64,000 nt of DNA. It comes from Nymphaea colorata (lineage: Eukaryota; Streptophyta; Magnoliopsida; Nymphaeales; Nymphaeaceae). Below the pieces are notes generated by a model. The model worked only from the letters and a program-made list of their open reading frames with translations, did not search any database and was not told the origin of the DNA. How positions within the stretch are numbered: the stretch's first letter is position 1; each line of letters begins with the position of its first letter. The stretch lies in the NCBI RefSeq assembly GCF_008831285.2, contig NC_045149.1:13542629-13606628 (forward strand), read 5' to 3'. This document shows positions 35,224 through 46,300 of the stretch, piece after piece. The position numbers were made by a program, and so were the translations under genes.

Positions 35224-37240
35224 CTGTTGTCATTGTTAATCATTCATTTTTTGGATGATTTTGTGCGTCGTTCTTCCCGGATGTTCCCCATTTGGTTCTT
35301 CGGCTGCAAATTTTTCCAAAAAAAAAAAAAAAAAAAAACAAAAATTGGTTGAGGGCGTGTGACGGAAGCCGTCGGGCTTCCGTTGCAGCTGTTTGAATAC
35401 TCAAGAGGATCGGAGAAGGGGATGCTGGATCGACGGGCATCGGTTGCCGTTAGGCGACGGCGAGGCTTCGGCACGTCCCTGTCGGTGGCACCCACGCCAT
35501 TGGGTGCCCTCCGCGCCTCTGTCGCAGCCGCAAAAACAATCAAAAAAAAAGGGGGGGGGGGGCACGGGGAGAGGACGGCAGGGAGGGGCGACGGAGGAAC
35601 ACCGGCCGTTATGGCGGCATAGCGGGCTGCGACCGCCGGTTCGGGCGACGGCCGGTGCCCACCCACCTCCGTCGCGCCCGGTTTTTTTTGTTTTTCTCCT
35701 TCGTTTTTTTTTTGTAGGAATAGCAAAAGGGGAGAAAATCAGGCAAGGGCCAAAGTCGGCCGGTTTTGGGCGGGCGATGCCCCACCATCGCAGCGGCGAC
35801 GGCTGGCCGTCGAGGCGGCACCCGCCGGCGGCCACCCACGCAGTTGGGTGGCCTGCCGGAGGATCACCACCGCACGCCTACCGTTCGCCAGGCGAGCGGT
35901 GGAGACGACGCCTGCGACTGCTCATGCGGTCGAGCGGGCGGGTCAGACCGGGTCAGACGGGGTCGGGTCTTCACAGACCCGATCTGGATCCATGAGCTTT
36001 AAAAAAAAAAACAATTCGTTCGCCCTCCCGCCAGCCCGCTTTAAGTTTTTCGGACCGGGTCGGGTCCGGTATGTGAATTTGGTTTACCCATACGGTTTGT
36101 TTTGAAACAGAACCGGTTCATTAAGTTTAGAACCGATTCCGTTTGATTTAGAACTGGTTCGCACCTTTCTAAACCGATTCGTACCCTTCTTAGAACGGTT
36201 AAGTTGTTTTTCAGATCGGTTCAATTGATTTTCAAATCGGTTCATGATTTTCAGAACCGATTTAGTTGATTTTCAAACCGTTTCATGGCTTCCAGGACCG
36301 GTTCATTCAGTTTTAGAACCGATTCTGACCATTTTCAGACCGGTTCAGTTGTTTTTTGTCCGGTTCAGTGGATTTAAGACCAGTTCAGCTGATATTCTGA
36401 CCGATACAGGGCATTTTAGACCGGTTCATTCAGTTTTTGGACCGATTTTAGTCATTTTTTAACCGGTTCAGTAGGTTTCGAAACCGATACGGTCAAATTT
36501 TGACCGATACGTCCAATTTTTTGACTGGTTCAGCCCTATGTAGGGGCATGTGGGTGTTCTAATTGTGGTTTAAGAACGGTACAGGCCATTTTAAGGCCGA
36601 TTCAGTGGTTATTGACACACTTAAGCACAATTATGGTATTGGTTTATAAAAGTTTGGACTCTTTTGTGCCTATATCATTGAATCATTTGGTTTTGGATTC
36701 AATATAATGCAAACTTATATGTGAATTTGGTTTATGCATCATTTTTTGCATGTTGTTAATTTGTGGATGTATTTAGATGAATGTTTGGATTATGAATTTG
36801 ATCTTTGGCCATGTCTGTTGTTTGAAATGAGTAAGTATGTATTTTATGTCGCCAAAGTGACCTCTGTTGTACGAATTTGCTTGTTTTGAACATTAGATGA
36901 TAGTATACTTGATCCATGCAGGCAATAATCAACCCAAAGGATAATTGTTGCTTGGTTAGGTTTAAGTATACAAGGCAATGAATATGTGATAATTTTTCAG
37001 GTTTTCATGTGAATAGCGAGTCAATCCAAAGATAGGCTCGTTGTTTGACAGGGTTAATTATCTATATTCATTATTGACCAAGAATACCACTTGCAGTTAG
37101 TATTTCAATCCAAAGATTGGATATTAACGTTGCACCGGTACCTTGTGATGGGATTTAGGCCATTGTATTTAAATTCATTTATATTTATTGTTTCATCTTT
37201 GTGCATGTATTGATTGTAAGCATGTTTTGGTTTGTTCTTT
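35224..37240 (+). other. Copia-A2 long leader: GC-rich block and AACCGGTTC minisatellite
   Basis: Same design as in A1: poly-A/T, then a GC- and CpG-rich block (35340-36000, with a G12 run near 35552), then a degenerate AACCGGTTC/GAACCGATT array that is longer here (about 36100-36540), then AT-rich sequence to gag. The array has more units than in A1, showing expansion or contraction between copies. The long frames in the GC-rich part (up to 200 codons on both strands) arise from composition and are not conserved between the two copies. Confidence 0.8.
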
Positions 37241-37251
37241 GTACAGTGAGT

Positions 37252-37493
37252 TCTGCTTATATGATATTTGCAAATTTTGAGTACTGTTTCTGAATTAAAT
37301 GATTCGATTTTTTCAAGTAAGAAAAGAAAGACTGTTAAAGAAGTTGCAGTTGACCAATCATCCGTTAAGAAATAAAGGAAGTATAAGGAAGGCCTATCAG
37401 GCTGCTTCTTTTGCAATGGTGAATGTCATATGAAGAAGGATTGTACTAAGTTTCACGCATGGGGCGAAAAAAAAAAAGGATATACTTCTCACT
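37252..37493 (+). pseudogene. Copia-A2 gag remnant (core deleted)
   Basis: Only the extreme N-terminus (an ANFEYCF-NDSIF-like stretch) and the basic nucleocapsid end (SKKRKTVKEVAVDQSSVKK, then CFFCNGECHMKKDC) remain. The about 570 bp that encode the capsid core in A1 are absent, and the same junction is seen in A3. The zinc knuckle cysteines and histidine are intact, but a TAA interrupts the basic region. Confidence 0.8.
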
Positions 37494-38200
37494 TTGGTTT
37501 GTTCTGAGGTAAATTTAACTTCAGTACCCAGAAGCACTTGGTGGGTAGATTTGGTTGCTACTACTCAAATAAGTGTGTCTATGCAAGGCTGCCTAAATTG
37601 TCGAACGCCAAATGATGCTGAAAGATTCATCTATGTGGACGATGACAAGAAGGCGAAAGTTGAAGCCATAGCAGATTTTCGGTTATTGTTGAAGACTGGT
37701 TGTTATTTGAATTTGACAGAAACTTATGTGGTACCGTCTTTTAGACGGAATTTGGTTTCTATTTCCTCGTTGGACAAATTTGGTTGTTATTGTTCATTTG
37801 GAGGAAGTAGATTTAAGTTGTTTCTGCATTCAAATTTTAATTCTACTAGTTTTTTATCTGATAATGATAACCTCTATTTGCTTGATACAGTTGCTTCATA
37901 TCATGAAACCATGCATGTTAGGTTTAGAGGTACTAAAAGGAAAATTATCCAATGAGAATTCTATTATGTTGTGGCATTGACGCTTAGGACATATCTCTGA
38001 AAAGAGAATATAAAGGATTATGTCAAAAAGAATTCTTGAGTCCCTTGATTTTGCAAACTTTAATGTTTGCATTGAATGTATAAAGAAAAAATGAACAAAC
38101 ATTAAGGGGTTATAAGTTTTATAATCCATCCAGTAAGTCTTTCTTTGAAAAGGAAAATGCCTATTTCTTTGAGGATATTGAGTTTGGGGAGGTGATCAGG
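37494..38200 (+). pseudogene. Copia-A2 protease and pre-integrase
   Basis: The open frame 37494-37955 (153 codons) covers TSVPRSTWWVDLVATTQIS, where the catalytic DSGAT has become DLVAT, then IYVDDDKKAKVEAIADF, ETYVVPSFRRNLVSISSLDK and LYLLDTVASYHETMHVR. The pre-integrase follows in another frame (WH-R-LGHISEKR-like, NVCIEC). At about 38085-38115 it jumps to YKFYNPSSKSFFEKENAYFFED, the far end of integrase, as in A1 and A3. The catalytic core of integrase is missing. Confidence 0.82.
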
Positions 38201-38282
38201 TTAGAAGCATTGCCTTTGAAGAGGGACCTTCGATCTCCATACTGAAGAACAAACTTAACAACCTCAAGAAAATTAAGTAGAT

Positions 38283-39104
38283 GTGCCACTGAGGAAATCC
38301 ACTAGAGAGAGGAGAAATACAATTTCAAATGATTTTGTCTATCTCCAAGAACATGATGTTGATATGGGCTTAATGGAGAATGATCCTGTCAACCTTCAGC
38401 AAGCAATAAAGAGTTCTAAATATCTTAAGTGGATGGATGTCATGAATGAAGAAATAAAGTCCATGATGGTTAATGACGTATGGGATGTTGTTCCCTTACC
38501 TAGAGGTGTGAAACCCATTGGTTGTAAATGGATATTTAAAACCAAGAGGGATTTATTAGGAAACATCGAAATGTATAAGACACGTCTTGTTGCAAAGGGC
38601 TTTACTCAAAAAGAAGGCATTGATTATACAAAGACTTTCTCTCCAGTTTCGTCGAAAGACTCTTTCAGAACTATAATGGCACTTGTAGCTCATTTTGACT
38701 TAGAGCTACATCAGATGGATGTAAAGATAGCATTTCTAAATGGATACATTGATAAAACGATATATATGGTGCAACCAAAAAACTTTGTTTCAGGTGATAT
38801 AAAGAAAATGGTTTGCAAACTCAAGAAATCCATCTATGGGCTAAAGCAAGCTTCCCGTCAGTGGTATTACAAGTTTCATCAAGTTATAGTTTCATTTGGT
38901 TTCGAGACTAATATGGTTGATGAATGTGTATACCAAAAGCTCAGTGTGGACAAATTTATCTTTTTAGTTTTATATGTCGATGATATATTGCTAACAAGTA
39001 ATAATGTGAGCATATTGCATGAAACTAAGAATTTTTTGTCAACAAAGTTTGACATGAAGGATCTTGGTTGTGCATCTTTTGTATTGGGTATCCAAATATT
39101 TTGA
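38283..39104 (+). pseudogene. Copia-A2 reverse transcriptase, 273 codons open
   Basis: The best-preserved coding stretch in the window. From MPLRKSTRERR it runs through the linker, LQQAIKSSKYLKWMDVMNEE, WDVVPLPRGVKPIGCKWIFK (start of the RT core), LVAKGFTQKEGIDYTKTFSP, ELHQMDVKIAFLNG (first catalytic aspartate), KKSIYGLKQASRQWYYKF and FLVLYVDDILLTSNN (YVDD active site), ending at a TGA after CASFVLGIQIF. The catalytic triad and spacing look normal, but the C-terminal part and RNase H lie beyond the stop in broken frames. It is not preceded by an intact gag-protease frame, so it is unlikely to be made as a functional polyprotein. Confidence 0.9.
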
Positions 39105-39835
39105 GATCGTTCTCGGGGTATTTTTGGATTATTACAAATGGCATATATTGATAATGTGCTTCAGCGATATGGCATGAAAATTATAAACCAGAAGATACTC
39201 TAGTTGCTAAAGGAGACAAGTTTAGTCTCAAACAGTGCCTAAAAGTGAAATCAAATCTAAGGAAATGGAAAGAATTCCCTATTCGTTTGTTGTGGGAAGC
39301 CTTATGTATGCTCAGATTTGTACTCATTCGGATTGCATTTATCGTTGGAATGTTAGACAGATATTTAAGTGATCCTAGTATGGATCATTAGGAAGCAACC
39401 AAAAGAGTATTGAAGTACTTACAAAGAACAAAAGGTTTTATGCTCACATACAGGAAGTCAGACCAATGAGAGATCATTGGGTATTCAGATTCTGACTTTG
39501 CTGGGTGCCAATGTAATGACATCCAATCAGGTTTTGTGATTGCATAATTTTGTCACGAGGCTGCGCATTATGTATGGTAACCACTAAGGTTGTGTGACAA
39601 TGATTCATCAGTCATGTACTCTTATAACAGCTACAGTTTGTCAAAGTCGAAACACATCGACATTAAGTTTTTGAGCTGTTAAAGAGGGGATACAGAATGG
39701 TCATGTGTCTTTATAGCATATTGGGATAAACTCTATGATTTGCGGATCCGCTTACCAAGGATTTAACACATAAGGTCTTTCACGAACATGTTGTTCAAAT
39801 GGAGGTGTTATCCTTGGATGATGTATTGGTTTAGT
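39105..39835 (+). pseudogene. Copia-A2 RT C-terminus and RNase H remnant
   Basis: Continuation of pol with many indels: AYIDNVLQRYGMK, VVGSLMYAQIC, a RYLSDPSMDH-like block, RTKGFMLTY, then SDFAGCQ followed directly by the C-terminal RNase H part; the central section is missing as in A1 and A3. The terminal HEHVVQMEVLSLDDV-like block ends at the stop near 39833. Confidence 0.8.
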
Positions 39836-40215
39836 GAGAGTTTGTATTTTGTTTGCTCTAATATATGGACACATATTCAGTTTTCTGCAGAATAAAGTTT
39901 AAAGTTCTTTGGTTCCATTCTGTGTTTATGTTTTGATCTCCATAAGGTTTTAAAGTTGGACCAGTTGAGAATAGACATGTTGTAATCACATTGCATGTAA
40001 TTCTCATGTTATACATCCATATCAGATCTATGTCATTGGTTATGTTAACATTTGTGATCATTGAAGGTTTAACTAATTTTGATATAGCGATAGCCGCTTT
40101 GGTTCTGTGTTGATATGATCATGGACGAGATTGGTGAAATGACGTTTAATAAGATAACAGTTATGAGCTCTTAAGGTTTTGTGTAATGTCTGAATGTATT
40201 AAGACATATTTGGCC

Positions 40216-40226
40216 CAAGTGGGAGA
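40216..40226 (+). promoter_or_regulatory. Copia-A2 polypurine tract
   Basis: AAGTGGGAGAT directly upstream of the 3' LTR, the canonical plant copia form. Confidence 0.9.
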
Positions 40227-40227
40227 T

Positions 40228-40705
40228 TGTAAAATCATTTGGTGGGCCGACATATGTCTATGAGGAATTTCAGATATTATGGCTGTCTTAATGTAAATAT
40301 CAGCTTAACTGATTGCATTTCGGGATATTACGTCATTTTAGACGGTATGAGGTAATTTTAAAATGTATAGATACCGGTACGGAATTACAGACTCTTTGAT
40401 GAGTGGAATCCGTAATTGTCCTTATTATAAAATGGTAGTGGTCCCTGGGGTCGTGCAATGGTTGCTTGAAACATTGATTTCTAGGGTTTTTCTCTTCCCC
40501 ATCTGAGAGAGACCTCAAGCGCACCGCACGTACCTTGCAAGACCCTGTTGCGATCTTCCCGTGCGCCAGATCAAATGGATTCAGGTACGCTTCCGCTTCA
40601 GTTTAAAGGTTTTGTTTATTTCAATGATTTAGCATCAGCATGATCCTGTTTTAGGGTATATATACGTTTGGTTTTGTATATGAGTTATGGGAAGAAATCC
40701 CAACA
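40228..40705 (+). repeat. Copia-A2 3' LTR
   Basis: 478 bp, starting TGTAAAATC and ending CCAACA, followed by the ATATA target copy. Confidence 0.97.
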
Positions 40706-40710
40706 ATATA

Positions 40711-41938
40711 GGGTACTTGATAGTGATGCTTATAAGGCTTAAAGGATTAATTTCACCCTCCAAGATACAACAACATGAAATGATGAAATCATATTAAAAA
40801 AAAAAAATCTACAATGATAATCACAAGTTACCCCAAGATATATCCATCAAAAGTTGGTACTCTGTACCCATTCAAATCCAGAAACGAGGATAATGCCACG
40901 TGTAACAATTGATGAGGCATAAATGCCTTCATTTTACTGGCTTAGATTAGAAATAGGACCAAGCAAAGATAAAACATCAGAAAAGCTTGGTAAGATGAAT
41001 TTGGTCAGCTCTCAAGCTCTCAAAAGAGAAGCAGCGGCAGCAGGACAAGGAACAACCAAACCGATGGTGTTAGGTTTCCCCCGTCCCAAGTCGCCTTTCT
41101 CGGAGGACGGTTCATCTCTTTCTCCCTTTCCCTCTCACTCTCTTTCTCTCTCACAGCTCAGAAAACCCTAACCCTAGCGGCAGCACTAGACAACCATCTC
41201 TCCCACACACTGAATCAAACGGAAGGAATTAGGGGAGAGAGACAGAGAAAGGAAGACTAGAAAAAGAAACCAGGAGGAGGACGGTGGTCACGGAAAATGC
41301 TCTCCAATGCAAAAATGCGCCAATGAGAGAACGCCAAAGAGGTCGAAGGGAGGGAAGGCGCGAGAGAGAGGAATAGAGAAAATGGGGTGCCCCGTTTTCT
41401 TTGTTTCTTTTTTTTTTAACAGAAGACGTCAAGCGTTTTCAAGGAGACGCGAAGTCCCAGGAAACGGCAGAGTAAGGCCTCATTTGTAGGTGGGGATGCC
41501 ACCTGTATAGATCTATACAGGTAATGGACGTCACCGCTATAGATATATGTTCACCGGTAATGACATGCCACACCAAGCCAGATGTGCATAATTTGCTAGC
41601 CTTCCTCAATACAGCAGATAAAGGTTGCGTGAGTTGTTGTGTTTGGACGCTTACATATGCAGTAAAAAGAGATGAATGATTTTATAACTAAAAAAAATTA
41701 TGTCTTTATTAGTCGTTTTATTTTTTGATTTTCACTTTTATCTCATCAAAAATTTGTCTTTTTTTTTTTAAACGAAAAGTAATTTTGTCATTAAGTATGG
41801 TGGCGGGATTGCAGATCCCCGGACCCTGGGAGGACATCTGATTGCATCTGAACCGGAAGCTCTGCACAAAAGTATTGCACATGTACCAGCTTTGGTTATA
41901 GAACGGCTCATGTTTGACACTGCCAAAGCAACACCATG

Positions 41939-41941
<3 letters not shown>
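40711..41941. other. Intergenic DNA with a possible 5' leader region
   Basis: Bases 41090-41230 are CT-rich with AAACCCTAACCCTAG (41163-41177), a telo-box-like motif typical of plant 5' leaders. A preceding open frame (40923-41171, 82 codons) includes an alanine-rich stretch followed by KPMVLGFPRPKSPFSEDG. I do not recognise it and find no continuing exon, so no gene is called. Confidence 0.35.

Positions 41942-42028
<87 letters not shown>
41942..42028. repeat. (TA)43 microsatellite
   Basis: 87 bases of pure TA repeat, the longest in the window. It is perfectly palindromic, so it can extrude as a cruciform and is prone to length error in assembly. Confidence 0.97.
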
Positions 42029-42031
<3 letters not shown>

Positions 42032-42469
42032 AGGACGTGGCCACCTAAGGAAGGGACCCATGTCAATAATCAACATTAAAAAATGATGCGGAGTAGGGAG
42101 ATCCACATCAGGCAACTAGAGAAACTCGTCGATGGGGTAGTCCAACTGGTAAACGCCGTAAAATCAAACTTCGTAGACGCAGTAAAATCAAACTTCCCAC
42201 CACCGTCATTCAGCACTGAGCATGCCAGCAGTAGCTTGATGGCTTCCTAAAAGTAGCTTGAAGGCCTCATAAAAGTAGCTTGATGGGAGGAATGTCAGTC
42301 TGGAGACTCAACAGACACGTTCTTGTTAGCTATGCACGAGATAAAAAGGCATTGATTGGAAATTAATTAACATTCTTCACTTATTCAATGACAAAAAAAA
42401 CTCATCATTAATATAAAAATAATTTTCTTTAGGGACAAAAACAAAAATTACAAAAAAAAGATTTAGACA

Positions 42470-43129
42470 TTCAAGTGTGTATGTGCATATAGTTATAACC
42501 AATATACCCTTTTTAAAGAATAAACAAATATTTTTGTTTTTTGTCCTGCTTATAATGTTATCTCATTATCACATAAATATTTTATTATCTCTTAAATATT
42601 ATATCATATTTATATATTATATCATATTTATGTTTAGTGTTATCTCATATATCCGTCTATTATCTTATAAATATTTTATTATAAAAAAATTGTACCAAAT
42701 TTCATTGAAGCAGGGATGACAATTCGGACGACATCCTTGAATAACTAGTGATGTCTTGACTGAGGGTGGTCAGCTAGCAACGTCTATGTCCACCTGAATT
42801 CCATGCCTCTGCCTCTCAAGAAGACATGGGAAGCCCCAAGAGTTGAGAGACCATGAGACCTCGTCAAGCACCAACTTGTTGTCTGCATAATCTGCTGGAC
42901 ACCAGAACCTCATCTAGAAAAAACTAGAAGGGAAAGAACACCAAATTGCTTGAATTTTCTTAAAATGGCATATGCTATTGTGCATGATACATGATCCCGC
43001 ACTTTGCAGTAGTGAAATATGCAATCCGCAACCCGCAAGAGCAATGCAGCTTTCACATGTTAAATATGCACTTATATAATATAGAAACTATATCTTTTAC
43101 TAACTATTAGAATTAAACAAGAAAAAAAT
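42470..43129. repeat. Dispersed repeat E, copy 1 (with an R1-like start)
   Basis: 42470-42700 is R1-like TTATCTCATA/TTATTATC sequence. 42600-43129 aligns with 51590-52221: shared GGGATGACAATTCGGA, CACCTGAATTCCATGCCTC, CACCAACTTGTTGTCTGCATA and GTAGTGAAATATGCAATC. In both places it leads directly into a fold-back element, so repeat plus fold-back probably moved or duplicated together. Confidence 0.65.
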
Positions 43130-43592
43130 GGAGGTTTGTGGCTACATAGGGCTTTAACTTTTGTGTTGGTTATTACGAACAGATCGTGGACAAAAAAAAA
43201 TAGTGGGTTTCGGCGATTTCCCAACCATGAATAGTATTGGAGACAAACTTTTACTGAAAATATGGAATTGGCAACAATGACCTTTTTGGCATTCCACTTA
43301 GACAAATGCCTAGCTAGATTTTTGGGGCAAGGAACTTTCGGGGGAGAATTTGGGTTCTTTAGAAAGCCCTTGTCGGCAGGGCATAAAAGATGGGAACCAT
43401 TGGTACAAGCACTCATGACAGCTATACTTATTAAGGCACTATCTTGATAGTGCCTTAATAAGTATGGCTGTCATGAGTGCTTGAACCAATGCTTCCCATC
43501 TTTTATGCCATGCCTACAATGGCTTCCTAAAGAACCCAAATCTCTCCAGGGAGTTCTTCTTCCCAATTTTTTAGTAAATCTTGATAGGCCAC
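43130..43592. mobile_element. Fold-back element FB2, copy 1 (right arm truncated)
   Basis: The left arm is 43130-43443 and the right arm 43446 to about 43592, an inverted repeat centred on GGCACTATC-TT-GATAGTGCC with only two bases between the arms. The inner stem includes TACTTATTAAGGCACTATC and GCACTCATGACAG and is nearly perfect. The right arm stops near 43592, where the inverted exon copy begins. The complete relative is at 52222-52786. No protein is encoded. Confidence 0.75.
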
Positions 43593-43593
43593 C

Positions 43594-43938
43594 TCGTTCC
43601 AGGCGGGCGACATCCTTGTGGACAGAGTTCTTGGGGTCGATGAGCCGGGTGAGAATGGTGTGCTTGCGTAAGGACTCATCTTGGTCCTCGTCGCCTGCTC
43701 TGATTCGTCGTCTAGTTTTAGGAGGCAGCCGGTTTGAAATGTACACATTGTGAAAGGTTTTCAATGACGATGGAGAGGAAGAAGAGGGACACAGAGAGAG
43801 AGAGCACCTGTTAAGGAGACGAAGGGACTGTGATGGTGAGAGGCAGTGGAGTTTAAATATGGAACCGGTGGTCATAAAAAGGCCGTTTCTCTTTTTTTTT
43901 TTAATCTGCATTGTTGAGAATTTCTTTGTTTTTCTTCT
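43594..43938 (-). pseudogene. Inverted duplicate of an unidentified gene's promoter and first exon
   Basis: Read on the minus strand, this matches 44116-44496 on the plus strand. The order is the promoter-like ATATTTAAACTCC, a CT-rich leader, then an ATG near 43748 with CTFQTGCLLKLDDESEQAT. A 4-5-base deletion after GCGAC shifts the frame, and the copy is cut by FB2 at about 43594. I do not recognise the protein. The two arms are separated by about 177 bp and could give a long hairpin if transcribed through. Confidence 0.7.
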
Positions 43939-44115
43939 TCGCATTAGAGAAATATTGGAGTACCAACCAATTTATCCCTCTGCTTCTACACGTGGCTTGG
44001 ACCTAAAGTCAAGAATTCAATACTAATGCATGAACCTGGTAGAGGTTTGCCTAACTTGATATAATCAAATCTAATTTGGAGGACTAACAGTGGTAACTAA
44101 AAGAAAAGGGAAAAC

Positions 44116-44240
44116 AGAAGAAAAACAAAGAAATTCTCCACAATGCAGATAAAAAAAGGGAGAAAAGCCCTCTTATGACCACCGGTTCCATATTTAAACT
44201 CCACTGCCTCTCAACCATCACCGTCCCTTCGTCTCCTTAA

Positions 44241-44291
<51 letters not shown>

Positions 44292-44600
44292 CCTCTTCTT
44301 CCTCGTCATTGAAAACCCTTCACAATGTGTAAATTTCAAACCGGCTGCCTCCTAAAACTAGACGACGAATCAGAGCAGGCGACCGAGCTGAAGGACCAAG
44401 ATGAGTCCTCACGCGATCACACTATTCTCACCCTGCTCATGGGCCCCAAGCACTCTGTCTACAAGGACGTCTCCCGCCTGGAACGAGGCTCCGTGGACCA
44501 ACCCGAGCCGGAGCTCTCCAGGTACGTGAAGGAGCTCGAGGCCATGAGCGCAGCCATCCCCATGGTCCTAGTAGGAAATTTTTTACTGCTTTTTGTGTCA
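44116..44600 (+). pseudogene. Unidentified gene fragment: promoter, leader and first exon
   Basis: TATA-like ATATTTAAACTCC near 44190, a leader with a (CT)n tract, then ATG at 44325 opening a frame of 93 codons: MCKFQTGCLLKLDDESEQAT, then DHTILTLLMGPKHSVYKDVS, RLERGSVDQPEPELSRYVKE and LEAMSAAIPMV. The acidic, charged composition and the absence of repeats look like a real host exon. GTAGGA at about 44569 is a weak candidate donor; a clear second exon was not found (44834-44869 is a possibility). No family recognised. It may be a gene start whose remainder was lost, or a short real gene. Confidence 0.45.
44245..44289. repeat. (CT)n microsatellite in leader
   Basis: 45 bases of CT repeat in the presumed 5' leader of the fragment above. 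The inverted copy has only a short GA run (about 43794-43805), so the tract expanded or contracted after duplication. Confidence 0.95.
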
Positions 44601-45730
44601 TTTTGAAGGTGGAAATATTGGTCCTAATGGTCCTAATGGTCCCATGGTCTCTTTTTGCCATTGAACTCATATGTATCAAAGTTGGCCTATGCATCCCAAT
44701 ATGTGAATATCCAAATATGTGACTATACACCCTTGACAGGTATGGGAAATAATTCTTTTTACATTTTAATAATTGATCTAATAATTTTGAATTTATTTCG
44801 TGAATTTACCATGGGATTTATATTAAATTGCAGAAACGTTGTTGCCGGCGGCGGTTTGGAAGCATGAGGTGGGTAATTTTGATTACAGATGAGCGCAAAG
44901 ATGGAAAACAGAAGCAAATTATTTGTAAAATATTGCAAAGACAATGAGATTCTCTAAAAAGGTAGTTTGGAAAGTGTAATTCTTATTTTAGAAAAAAAAA
45001 AAAAGAGTTTGTGGGTTGGACACAAGCATATCTAAATAGCTGACTTTTTTAATCAATAAAAACTAAAGAAAATCATTTTTTTTGCCATTCAAAAGAGCAG
45101 TTTTTCATTGAGTAAAAGTTACTAAAACTGAAAAAAATGTCGCTAAATTACTAAAAAAAATCTTAACACCCATATTTTGCTAACAGTCTAGAAATGCACA
45201 TTTGACTTTTATAACAGCCATTACTAAATTTAATACACTACATACTACACAAAATGTAGAGGAAAAATTTAAAGCATGATTTTGTCATTCTACTCGTACA
45301 ATTTTTTTTTAAGCTAAGATATTGTTTGCTTCAAGTAGCACAAGGTTTACATGTATTCATTAGTTCAACAAGATGCACAAACACTCTCAATGTGTCAATT
45401 CCATAAGAAAATTTTCCCAAGGGACAATATGATCACGCCCACAAACTTTTTTAGAATTTAGAGAGCATTTCGTAAGAAGAACATTATCTATATGTTTACA
45501 CTAGTATTCATTGGCGAACTTTCAACAAAAAGTTTCACCCACTTGGTTAAGTTAAAATTGTAGACTGCAAACTCTGATGAAGACCTCTTGTGGTTGAGAC
45601 ATTAAAACAATAAAGAACTAAATAAAACAAGTGGCGAGTTAACTTGGTTGGAAGGCAGACTTTTATGTTAGAAAAAGATGAGCGTTCAATACTTAAAGTA
45701 TAATCCATTCCCTGTTCCTCCAAGCCCCTC
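44601..45730. other. Intergenic DNA without recognisable gene
   Basis: AT-rich with poly-A runs. A 74-codon minus frame (45547-45771) contains a repeated GLEEQGM heptad that comes from the duplicated TGTTCCTCCAAGCCCC sequence and is not a recognised protein. Confidence 0.4.
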
Positions 45731-46027
45731 ATCTTCCCAAAAACCATTCCCTGTTCCTCCAAGCCCCCCAAGAACCAGATCTAGAGACTCTCACTCAAAT
45801 GCATATTCACACGTATTACGTCTGTGATGACTTTTAGTACCACCAATGCTTGTGAGAGAGAAGGAGAGACGGTGTGGAGAGGGGAGGATAAAAGGGCAGG
45901 CTCCCAAAAGGACAAGAAGGGGCGTTTCTGGCACTGAAACCTTTTTCCACCATGGAAGACCAAAACTAGACGTTGGTTCCTCTTGGCTCTTCCTCTTCCC
46001 CTCTCTACCTAATTATGGTAAACCGAA

Positions 46028-46300
46028 GCATTATGTTTCTTCCAATAAATCTAATATATATTTCCTTTGGCAAAGGAAGACTTCTTTGTTTGAGTGTGCA
46101 ACTTCAATCCCTAAAAAAAATCTTAGTATTCCCAAATCTTTGATTTCAAATAGCTTATTAAGATAGTCCTTGACGCATGACATAGAAACAATATAATCAC
46201 TTATCATTATTATGTTGTCCACATAGACTAGGAGAGTGCAGATTTTAAAATTTCTCAAAGACCTAAACATAGTATGATCAACACTGGTTCTTTTGAAACC
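46028..46300 (-). pseudogene. Copia-D reverse transcriptase fragment 1
   Basis: Minus-strand remnant with CTLLVYVDNIIMI (active site YVDN instead of YVDD), YLNKLFEIKDLGILRFFLGI and EVFLCQRKYILDLLEET, matching the RT region around and after the catalytic loop of plant copia elements. Upstream and downstream pol parts are missing. Confidence 0.8.

Larger units (their letters stand above)
34732..40705 (+). mobile_element. Copia-A2: full-length LTR retrotransposon, 5974 bp
   Basis: Second complete insertion of the Copia-A family: 478-bp LTRs, target duplication ATATA on both sides (34727-34731 and 40706-40710), PBS and polypurine tract in place. It shares with A1 and A3 the loss of the integrase core and the RNase H centre, and shares with A3 a large gag deletion. 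Unlike A1 its RT is open over 273 codons. By eye the LTRs differ at about 32 of 478 positions (about 93% identity), so the insertion is about twice as diverged as A1. Confidence 0.95.

Noticed and set aside
35393-35995. 200-codon plus-strand frame in the A2 leader
   Set aside because: Same reason: composition-driven, low complexity, no counterpart in A1.
41718-42115. Minus-strand frames with long IYIYIY runs
   Set aside because: Translation of the (TA)n microsatellite.
42115-42215. tRNA-like stretch (GTAGTCCAACTGGTAAACGCC)
   Set aside because: Only a weak A-box-like resemblance; no B box, acceptor pairing or anticodon arm could be built.
45547-45771. Minus frame with repeated GLEEQGM as a peptide precursor
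   Set aside because: The repeat follows from a duplicated GGCTTGGAGGAACAGGGAA DNA string that is part of segment X; no signal peptide or processing sites.
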